64,000 nucleotides of DNA from Rhineura floridana. Its lineage: Eukaryota; Chordata; Lepidosauria; Squamata; Rhineuridae. This document shows positions 56,297 through 64,000 of this stretch, in pieces. A model generated the notes under the pieces. The model had not been told where the DNA came from. It ran no database searches and was given only the letters and a program-made list of their open reading frames with translations. The stretch is taken from contig NC_084492.1 of NCBI RefSeq assembly GCF_030035675.1, forward strand, positions 29,553,761 to 29,617,760, read 5' to 3'. The position numbers were made by a program, and so were the translations under genes. Each line of letters begins with the position of its first letter. Position 1 is the stretch's first letter.

Positions 56297-56684
56297 TTAT
56301 TCTCCTGATGGTCCTGAATGACTCTTTTCTTCTTCTTCTTCTTCATCCTCAGGTTCTTCCTTCTCAATTTCATGGTCTGTTGGGTTCTCTGTTCCGCATG
56401 CTTCCATTTCATTGCTTGGCAATGTGCCGTATCCCTTCCACTCCTCCACGTGGAGCTTTACCTGCACATCTCCCAGCTCTGCACCATCTTCTAGACACAG
56501 CTCGGAAGCGCTGTTCAACAGATCCCCACCATCCTTTGTGCCGTGCATCATAGCCACGATCTCAAGGCTGTCGCTGTCCCTGAGGTCCGGAATGTCATTT
56601 GATAAGATGTCGTGTACTATCACCGGCTCCAGACCTTGAGCTTTCCACTTGGTTCCAGAAAAGTCAAGCATCTTTTCCATTGAA
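56297..56684 (-). CDS. unrecognised acidic coding exon, candidate
   Basis: A 127-codon open frame starts at the ATG at 56680 and ends at TAA (56299-56297). A textbook acceptor (tggtttctctgcag, exon edge at 56684) sits four bases before the ATG. The peptide opens MEKMLDFSGTKWKAQ, is acidic, and ends in a run of glutamates after IEKEEPEDEE, then SHSGPSGE. Composition is protein-like and the region matches none of the repeat families seen elsewhere in the window, unlike nearly all other long open frames here. It lies on the same strand as SNX20 and 7.6 kb upstream of it. I do not recognise the family. It could be the first coding exon of an unknown gene, a last exon, or a decayed gene. The glutamate run comes from a GAA/GAG repeat, so part of the openness may be compositional. 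Confidence 0.42.
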
Positions 56685-56889
56685 CTGCAGAGAAACCACA
56701 TTTATCATCAGGCGCAGATCTGAATGGATAACCACAAACTACTTCACTAGGATGAACTGGCTTCAGTTTTTGCATAGCCTACTTTCACTGTACGAGAATC
56801 ATAACCTTCAAAGCCTTACATGTCCTTGCCTCCCTTGCCTCTTTGTTCTTAAGTGCCAAAACATCCCTGCACATGACCTTCACTCTATG

Positions 56890-57160
56890 GAGGTTGGTCA
56901 CTTAGGGCGAGTGCCCCACCAAACTCAGCCTGCCTTCAGTCAGCTTCCACCTCTGCCTTATTACAGACAACTAGCTGAGGGGGTGGAACTGCCTGTCCAC
57001 TGTCTCCTCCTTAATGTTGTCCTTGTAGAACTTAATAAGGAGGAGGATGAAGATAAAAGTAGAATTAAGTTGGCTCTGGCATTGGCTCTGGCACCACCTG
57101 TCACTGGCTCTGGTTCCACCTACAGTTGGGCTCCCTGTCTTCCGCCCCACCAGTTCTGAT
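56890..57160 (+). mobile_element. repeat family L
   Basis: gaggttggtcacttagggcg, cttgtagaacttaataagg, ttggctctggcattggctct, cttccgccccaccagttctg. The gctctggca unit is repeated. Confidence 0.68.
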
Positions 57161-57164
57161 GTGC

Positions 57165-57440
57165 CTCCACTCCTTCAGCTTCACACACTCAGCTGTCAAA
57201 AGATCTCCTGTTCCCTCAAGTGACTTCCCCCTTCTCTCTCCCTTGCTGCCTTTTATACCAGAAACAACCACCTAGAACACCTGCATGATGCCACCTCTTA
57301 CTGTCTTCAAATCCCTCCTCAATGCCTATCTTTTCCACAAAGCCTTTTAGCACAACATTGCTCCTGTACCCTATTTCAGCTAAGCCTCTAACCCAGCGTA
57401 AGCACCTAGAGCTAAAGTAGGGTTCCCATGCTCGTAGAGG
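57165..57440 (+). mobile_element. L2/CR1-like LINE 3' region
   Basis: tcttcaaatccctcctcaat then gcctatcttttccacaaagc are characteristic of this LINE group. The tail is lost. Confidence 0.7.
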
Positions 57441-57589
57441 GCATCCAATGCTCACATATCGGTTTGTGCAAAGACCCTCATGTTTGCCAGGGCAGTACAT
57501 GTGCAGTTGGTACATGCATTGCTGTCTAGGGGGCATGTCTGGCCTGCTTGTTCTAGAGAATCCCATCACATTGTTGGTACTCGCAAGTA

Positions 57590-58135
57590 GGGACTGGAAA
57601 GAAATTTGATTCAGTCTGCATTTAAAGGCGAACTTACCAAATTTGCACTTTTTCAAACAATACACTAAATGAAACACAGCCATCCTTTGGAATTCACTCT
57701 TCTCTGAATTCTGCAATGCAGTTCTGCAGCCAAGTAATGTGTACAAAGATGCATATACCAGAGCTTAGAAAAGTTCCTTTTTTGAACTACAACTCCCATC
57801 AGCCCCAGTCAGCATGGCCACTGGATTGGGCTGATGGGAGTTGTAGTTCAAAAAAGGAACTTTTCCAAGCTCTGGCATATAGGGTAAAGGGTGCATAAAA
57901 ATGCCTATATTAGTGAAAATAACATAAAAACACTTATTTTAGTGGAAATTGCTTGTACAAATGTGTATGTTCATCAAAACTGCATACAAAAACATGCTTA
58001 TTAGGAGAAAAGTGCACTACAATGCTGATGAATGTTTATGACGATCACAAATTGTTGCAGAAAGATAAACTGGATTTAAGATCGGAAAAATGAAAAAGTT
58101 GGAGAACCAAAATGGACAGATTTGTCCATCCCTGT
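57590..58135. mobile_element. repeat family G, interrupted by MITE B
   Basis: Reverse of the 957 copy: gtagggactggaaagaaatt, tacactaaatgaaacacagc, then the inserted MITE at 57759-57874, then gtgaaaataacataaaaaca and ttggagaaccaaaatggaca. Removing the MITE leaves one uninterrupted element. Confidence 0.8.
57759..57874. mobile_element. hAT MITE, family B, nested in family G
   Basis: Full-length palindrome flanked by gcatatac and gcatatag (7 of 8). Family G sequence continues on both sides. Confidence 0.92.
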
Positions 58136-58146
58136 TTGCAAATACC

Positions 58147-58389
58147 GACAGCCATGCTACCCAGAACACACCCAGTCTTGTGTGATCTTGGAAGCTAAGT
58201 AGGGTCAGGCCTGGTTAGTACTTGAATGGGAGACTGCCTGGGAATACCGGGTGCCGTAGGCTTAGAGGAAGGCAATGGTAAACCACCTCTGAATACCTTT
58301 TACCATGAAAGCCGTAAGAATATATCCAAAAAAGAATCATAGTGTCGCCGTAAGTCGTAATCGACTTGAAGGCATATAACAACAACAAA
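58147..58389 (+). mobile_element. 5S rRNA-headed SINE with Bov-B tail
   Basis: 58147-58262 follows 5S rRNA nearly end to end (gccatgctacccagaacac, ggaagctaagtagggt, ttagtacttgaatgggagac, ataccgggtgccgtaggctt), keeping the internal promoter boxes. It then passes into the same middle block as the Sauria SINE (ggcaatggtaaaccacctct) and a Bov-B tail ending in (aac)n. It is a chimeric SINE, not a 5S gene: it has many substitutions and a retroposon tail. Confidence 0.9.
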
Positions 58390-58401
58390 TTTGTAAGTAC
58401 C

Positions 58402-58983
58402 CAGGGCTGGTGCCAGATTGGGGTGGGCCCTTGGGCACCAACCCCCCCTCCCATGGCTGTCCCACCTCTCATGTCATGATGTCAGCACACATTGATGTGA
58501 CGATGCGGAAGCTTGTGCAAGCTGCAGGGGGCACATTGTCTGGGAGACTGGTGGAGCACCGGGTCTGCGATCAATGTCAGGTTGCTGGGCGTGATTTGCA
58601 GCTGCAAATCATACTTTGCGACCCAACACCATGGTGGAACTCCACCCTCACTGCTCTGGCCTGTAGATCTAGGCAGGGACTCCTCGGGAGCTATCTGTGA
58701 TCAGTGTTGGGTTGCAGGGTGTGATTTGCAGCTATCAATCACACCCCACAACTCAATGCCATTGTGGCTTGTGGAGCTCCACCCTCCCAGCCCATAGATC
58801 TCAGCAGGGCCCCTCAGGAGTGATCCGCAATCAGTGTGAGGATATGGGGCATGATTTGCAGTCGAAAATCACCCTCCATGACCTGACGTAGCCCCAGCCT
58901 GTAGATCTAGGCAAGGGACCCCTTGGGAGTGGCTGGGGCCCTTGGCCCATGCTCCACCTGGCCGCCCGCTGGTGCCGGGCCTG
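58402..58983. mobile_element. hAT element, 582 bp, with internal tandem repeats
   Basis: Ends cagggctggtgcca / tggtgccgggcctg, flanked by taagtacc and taagtact (58394-58401, 58984-58991; 7 of 8). The interior holds about three imperfect units of 130 bp, each with gtgatttgcagctgcaaatc-like and gtagatctaggcaggg-like segments. It has the same terminal repeats as the 47037 element but an unrelated interior. Confidence 0.88.
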
Positions 58984-58999
58984 TAAGTACTAAACATCT

Positions 59000-59330
59000 G
59001 GATAGGGCATGAAACCATTACATAATCTTTCACTGTCTACCCTTATTTCTATTTTCCTCCCCTTCCTCTGTTCTTTCTGAATTTTTGAGACTGTAAGGCC
59101 CTTGGGGCATGGGTCAGTCCTCTTATACTCCATAAAGGGCCATGTACGTGATCAGTGTGATAATAACAACACTAACAGCAATAGTTTCAGTCTGGCGCTG
59201 GGAAGCAGTGACCTGAGGTCCACATGTGGTCCTTGGCCTCATTTCATGTGGCCCTCAGTTTCATCTGGCTTTTTGGATGCTAGGGGCCTATTTTTGGTCT
59301 CCCAGTTGCAGAAAATTGCTTCCACGTTGG
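59000..59330. other. no recognised feature
   Basis: Between a hAT element and a microsatellite; contains a short LINE-tail-like piece (gcccttggggcatgggtcag). Confidence 0.4.
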
Positions 59331-59341
59331 AAGAGAGGTGT

Positions 59342-59342
59342 A

Positions 59343-59387
<45 letters not shown>

Positions 59388-59388
59388 C
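59342..59388. repeat. compound microsatellite (TG)n(AG)n
   Basis: Short tract of the same order as at 4928 and 37816. Confidence 0.95.
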
Positions 59389-59439
59389 AAGCTAGGTAAC
59401 TATAATGCCACAAATTCAGTACATTTTTGGCTCCACCCA

Positions 59440-59935
59440 CCATTGGATTTGGCTCCGCCCCATCAGCTGTGGCCCCCAACTGACTTTGCTGATGATCAAT
59501 TTAACATCTTGCCCTCGGCGCTGTTGGATGGCAGGTTTAAAAAAAATTCTTATGCTGAGCGGACGTGCCCCTGTGAGGAGGAGACTGTAGGCCATGTTTT
59601 ATTGTACTGTTCATTTTATCGCGATCACCGATCTGTTTTAATTACCCCGATTTTACAAAATATTCCTGGCAGAGATGAGGCATTTTATGTGGAATACCTT
59701 CTTTCTGATAAAACTCCCCAAGTATCAGCAAAAGTAGCCAGCTTTTGTGCTGCCGCCATTCTCTGCAGAAGAACATTGATAACCCTATAAGTCTATATAA
59801 AACTTAGATCTGATCCTAGATAGAGTCTGTCAGAATTTTTTTTAATGCAACTTGTTTATTTTAAACATGTATATTTACTTGCTGGTCTATGACCATAATA
59901 AAGTTATTTGATTTGATTTGATGATCAATACCCCT
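59440..59935 (+). mobile_element. non-LTR retrotransposon C-terminus and tail (clade not settled)
   Basis: An open frame from 59443 to 59790 ends the element's last ORF. It carries a Cys-His knuckle CPCEEETVGHVLLYC near residues 70-85 of the frame and ends CAAAILCRRTLITL. The 3' UTR ends ataaagttatttgatttga with a short ttgat repeat. No match to Bov-B or CR1. A C-terminal CxC...HxxxxC knuckle is usual in R1/I/Vingi-like and R4-like LINEs. The first 20 or so codons of the frame lie in other sequence. Confidence 0.7.
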
Positions 59936-60477
59936 TCATAGCCAAAAGGTCCTCCAGTCCTAGTTTAAGGGATGCCTCAGAATATAAGGAAGGCCTTGCT
60001 TGCTCAGAGTAAGGTCCTTTTAGTCTTCCATTCTCTGTACGAATTCCAGCCATCACAAGGCGGTTCTGGCTATGGGAATAGCAGTCAGGTCTACTTTCCA
60101 AATAGAAAAAGAAATATTTAGATATTGAGCTCCTAATAAAAAAAAATAAGAGGCAAACTGGAGTGGGTGGTTTCCAAGACAACACCAATTTTCTGAGAAG
60201 TCAAGGTGCTTTATGTTTTGATTTTCTAATATAGATGGTTTTTGACGAACATAGATTTTCTGAGACAGAAAAGGACCCTTTGTAGGAGCAGTATTGCATC
60301 CTGGATTCATATAGAGGTATTGTATATATGTGTATAGATATCCCAAAATAACCACCACACATCTTTTCAGGGGCTTCTCAAGAACCAACAGATTTGTTCC
60401 AATATCTAATAAAGGAGAACCTGTTTCATTAGACAGTTATGAACATAATGAGTGGCCGAAGCAAGTCCGACTCAGAC

Positions 60478-60652
60478 GAGACCAACTGAAGACAATAGAC
60501 ATAATTAACATAGGTTCAGTCGTTTCAGTGGGTCTGCTCTGAATAGGAGTTAGCCTGCAATGCAATACACGCTTGCTTGGGAGTAATTCCCATTGAACCC
60601 AATGGAGCTTACTTCTGAGTAGACATGTATTGGATGCAGCCTTAGTTGAATA
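60478..60652. mobile_element. short palindromic repeat, family H, two parts
   Basis: First part cagtgggtctgctctgaata, second part cttgcttgggagtaattccc and ggagcttacttctgagtaga; the second part also occurs at 8490-8570. Confidence 0.65.
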
Positions 60653-60889
60653 TATACAAGCCTATGTTATTCAAACCTTGACTGGGCCATTTCAAATGAG
60701 TTAATGTGACCATCTCTGCGGTATCCCAAATGTTCAATGCTAATTCTGTTTTGGAAAGATTTTACTGACTCTTCTAGGAGCCGGAGGCCTCTTCTTTGCC
60801 CTCAAGTCAATTGCAGGTTGTTGTTGCTGAACTTTCTCTCTTGGAGCTATGATCATGTTATGCTTCTCCTACTCAAAAAATTATAACCC

Positions 60890-61360
60890 ACGTTTTGAAG
60901 AACTTCCTCCACAAAGCAACTTGCAATCTCCAATAAAAAACCAACTCCACAAACTACAGGACAACTGAAAAATATGACAGCATAAAAAGGGGTGTTCAGA
61001 AACAGAACATAAAGCATCGTACAGAATACAAAAGCAATACTAAGACAGAAAAAGCAACAAGAATGAAAAGCTGCAGAAATAAAACAGGCTAATTTGGGAA
61101 GGCTTGGGAGAAAACGAAACGTTTTCAACCAATGTCAAAAACATAATAGTGTTGGGGCTTGCTTCGCTTTTAAGAGGAGAGAATTTCAGAGAACTGGCGC
61201 CACAGTGCTAAAAGCACATGCTTGTGTGGCATCATATTTAACCACATGCTTGTGTGGTACCATCAACAGATCTTCATCCACAGATCTAAGTAAATCTTTG
61301 GAGGAGTCCCTCAAGTCAGCCCTGCCCTGCCATACCTTTTTAAGCAAGCCCTAGAACAGA
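60890..61360 (-). mobile_element. L2-like LINE 3' region
   Basis: Includes aatacaaaagcaatactaag, gagaaaacgaaacgttttca, ggagagaatttcagagaact. It resembles the 23135 copy in order and content. Confidence 0.6.
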
Positions 61361-61799
61361 AAGCAGATCTGGTACCTTCGTTTTGTCCTAAAACAGGAAA
61401 GACAGCAGATGACAGTCTCTTGGAAGCAGCTCAAGTACTTAGATGTCCTCATTGGCTTTGAGCATTTGATGCTACATCCACTATCTCTGGGGAATGACAG
61501 CTGAGCTCAAGATTAGCAACTTCCAATCAGATCAACCCACCAAGATCCAAATTAAATCCAAACTCTTTCAGCATCAGGTAACCCCCCACACCCACAAACC
61601 CTCCTGGCTTGGGTGGAGATTCCTGATTAGTCAACACACCAAGGCTCTGTGACTCCATGATATGATCATGGCATCTCAGTCACTGTGTGCTGCCATTGTG
61701 ACACCTCTCAGCCAATACTTTCTTGCCATTTGTCCAAATAATTTGCATACTAGCACCACATTGATGGAGATGTGCCAGCAAGTGCACAAAAAAAGGAAA

Positions 61800-62038
61800 A
61801 GGAGCCAGTGTGGTATAGTGGTTAGAGCGTTGGACCAGGACCTGGGAGGCGAGGGTTCAAATCCCCGCTCAGCCATGAGGCTCACTGGGTGACTTCGGTG
61901 TGTCACTGTCTCTCAGCCTAACCTACCACGCAGGGTTGTTGTGAGGATAAAATGGGGAGAAGGAGAGCTATATATACTTTCTTGAGTTCCTTGGAGGAAA
62001 GGTGGGATATAAATGTAATAAAAAATAAATAAAAGTGT
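61800..62038 (+). mobile_element. tRNA-derived SINE (non-Bov-B tail), full length
   Basis: Full layout: head ccagtgtggtatagtggtta, box B ggttcaaatccccg, body ctctcagcctaacctacc, tail ccttggaggaaaggtgggat followed by an A/T-rich taataaaaaataaataaa end. The tail resembles the ends of the CR1/L2-like LINEs in the window, the probable source of its mobility. Confidence 0.88.
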
Positions 62039-62147
62039 AAGCCTAACTTCTCAATAAATGTCAGGACATATTTATTTCATATTGGTAACTACAGTAGCTC
62101 AAAGCTTGTTGTAAATAAGGAGGCTACATCTCCATTCTGTTGTTCCA

Positions 62148-62288
62148 GAGCAGGGGTGACCAATGTAGTGCCCTCCAGATGGTGTTGAATTACAACCCCC
62201 ATCATCCCTGACCATTGGTCATGCCAGCTGGGTCTGATGGGAGTTGTAGTCCAAAACAAATGGAGGGCAATACGTTGGCTACTGCTCC
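62148..62288. mobile_element. hAT MITE, family D
   Basis: Begins gcaggggtgaccaatgtagt and ends ggcaatacgttggctactgc; arms gaattacaacccccatcatc and gatgggagttgtagtccaaa. Flanks ttccagag / tccggaga are a partial 8-bp match. Confidence 0.82.
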
Positions 62289-62699
62289 GGAGAGTAGCAC
62301 CCCAACTCAAAGGTTCAAATGACATGAAAGGGGATTTTGACTGAACAGCAGAAAGAACTGCCAGATGGTATGAGAGGCTTGACAGTGGAACAGACTGCTT
62401 TGGAAGTTGGTTTTTAAGCTGATGGTGGATGGCCACCTTGCAGGGCTGCTGTAGTAGTGGATTTTCTGCAAAGGCAAGGGGTTGGACTAGATGACCTTTG
62501 TGGCTTCTTCCAACTCTGTGATTTTTGTTCTAAACTTCATGCTACTTTAGAGTGAATTCTGGTGGTTAGTGAGTCCTGTTGCAAAGTGACTTGGACACAC
62601 TTGTTTGCTGTCGTCGCATGGAAACTGGATCATATAACAGAGCCCAAAATCTGATTGGTTCCATGTGCACCACAATTTCTGTAAGCCAAATGGGTGACA

Positions 62700-63030
62700 A
62701 GTTTCTTAGGTGTGTGTGCAGGATTAGGGGCTAACGGTGTGAGCCAGCAAGTTCCCAGTGGCCTTGGGTAAGTTAATATGCTCCTCACATGCTTTTGCCT
62801 GGCTAGAATATGTCCTTGAGCTGCAGTAAGGCCCCTCACTAGCCTGGATGGGGGTGTGCCCATGTTTGAATGTATAAGCCTCTAATATTTGCATGGCTGG
62901 ATGGTAGCCTACTGTACCAAGAAAGAGTCACAACCATTGGCCGCTTACTTTTCCCTGCCATGTGGGACCCAGAAGGTTGCCCACAAACAATTGTGGCCCT
63001 TGGGCTGAAAATAGTTGCCCACCTCCTGCA
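62700..63030 (-). mobile_element. repeat family F, reverse
   Basis: On the plus strand: cttttgcctggctagaatat, gccatgtgggacccagaagg, cccttgggctgaaaatagtt, the complement of family F in order. Confidence 0.7.
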
Positions 63031-63391
63031 ACATGCCATCCGAGTAAGAAGTGTCTATTTGCTGAAACGTCAGTTTTGTAAAGGCTTTTCAATGCTGTGG
63101 GAGAGTGAAATTCTATAAATATGGTGAGATCTGATGGATTGCTTTTTAATGGTAGCAGAGCAATTGCTGTTACTCATTTCGCTATCGCTGAATGGATGGA
63201 AGTTCGTAGTCTTTTTCACACAGCCCAGATTGGTGGCCATGGATAGCTACATACTTGACTCAGCAAGGATTACTGATTGAGTGCCTGTGAAGAGCACTGC
63301 ACAGTCAGAAGGTGCTATATATAACTGCTAGTGATTAAGTGCCAAAATCTGGATTTAAAGTGTCCCACCAGGACTATACTTATTGATAGAT

Positions 63392-63825
63392 TTGTTGTTG
63401 TTATGTGCCTTCAAGTCGATTACGACTTATGGCGACCCTATGAATCAGTGACCTCCAATAGCATCTGTCATGAACCACCCTGTTCAGACCTATAAGTTCA
63501 GGTCTGTGGCTTCCTTTATGGAATCAATCCATCTCTTGTTTGGTCTTCCTCTTTTTCTACTCCCTTGTTTTCCCCAGCATTATTGTCTTTTCTAGTGAAT
63601 CATGTCTTCTCGTGATGTGTCAGAAGTATGATAACCTCAGTTTCATCATTTTAGCTTCTAATGATAGTTCTGGTTTAATTTGTTCTAACACCCAATTATT
63701 TGTCTTTTCTGTGGTCCATGGTATGCACAAAGCTCTCCTCCAACACCACATTTCAAATGAGTTTATTTTTCTCTTATCCGCTTTTTTCACTGTCCAGCTT
63801 TCACATCCATTGACAGAGATTTCAA
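63392..63825 (-). mobile_element. Bov-B LINE 3' end
   Basis: Reverse-complement copy of the same 3' end as at 30064-30512. It begins at the (aac)n tail (gttgttgttatgtgcc at 63394) and runs through the final coding block to the region encoding the segment before IPWTA. It carries several small changes relative to the 30-kb copy and is not open throughout. Confidence 0.87.
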
Positions 63826-63920
63826 ATCTACCCTGCTCCCACCTGAAAATTCATTGTGGTTGTGGTTGAATAATAAAGGCAGCCATATAAAACAGATGAA
63901 GCTCATTATATCAAAAACCT

Positions 63921-64000
63921 AAGGCTCCATCTGCACTATAGTTTATTAAACGTGCTAAGAGTTGTTAGAAGATCCCTATTCCCCTCACAGAGGTAGAGCT
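63921..64000. mobile_element. palindromic MITE, family A (cut by window end)
   Basis: Left end ggctccatctgcactatagt, then the arm beginning gttagaagatccctattccc. The first arm segment is deleted and the window ends inside the loop. Confidence 0.75.

Noticed and set aside
57216-57746. 176-codon minus-strand frame
   Set aside because: Most of it is antisense to a LINE 3' region and to repeat family G.
58147-58262. 5S ribosomal RNA gene
   Set aside because: It has many substitutions, sits as a single copy and runs straight into a Bov-B-type tail ending in (aac)n. It is a SINE head.

Overview
This is eukaryotic, vertebrate DNA, almost certainly from a lizard or other squamate reptile. The evidence is the repeat mix: Bov-B (RTE clade) LINE pieces, tRNA-headed and 5S-rRNA-headed SINEs carrying the Bov-B 3' tail (the Sauria SINE layout), CR1 and L2-like LINE 3' ends, a tRNA-Ala-headed SINE, and many palindromic hAT-type MITEs. 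I cannot name the species.

The one gene I recognise is SNX20 (sorting nexin 20, also SLIC-1) on the minus strand. Three coding exons, 49068-48906, 47656-47505 and 43919-43251, join in frame to a 327-residue protein with a PX domain and a TPR-like C-terminal domain. All splice sites are GT-AG. Intron 1 is built largely of MITE copies, and intron 2 holds a complete hAT element and a CR1 with another element nested in it. Upstream of SNX20 on the same strand (56684-56141) lie two exon-like blocks that I do not recognise. One is a 127-codon acidic open frame behind a good acceptor, the other a short block flanked by acceptor and donor signals.

The rest is intergenic. 1-9 kb: MITEs, a Bov-B 5' piece, a Bov-B RT piece split by a Tigger-like element. 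9-16 kb: a 600-bp candidate DNA element, a CR1 split by a MITE, the first copy of a 690-bp repeat, a second CR1, and a repeat-poor AT-rich stretch (14.1-14.6 kb). 16-30 kb: SINEs, LINE tails, palindromes, and a second 690-bp repeat split by a LINE. 30-43 kb: the best Bov-B 3' end with a perfect hairpin beside it, a family of roughly 330-bp elements, SINEs, two CR1 pieces in opposite orientation and a possible solo LTR. 43-49 kb: SNX20. 49-64 kb: 5S-derived SINEs, nested palindromes, hAT elements with intact target duplications, LINE tails and a Bov-B 3' end.

Mobile-element copies show at least nine nested insertions, several with 8-bp target duplications, which allows a relative order of activity. 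I see no CRISPR array, no functional tRNA or rRNA gene, and no intact transposase or reverse transcriptase.
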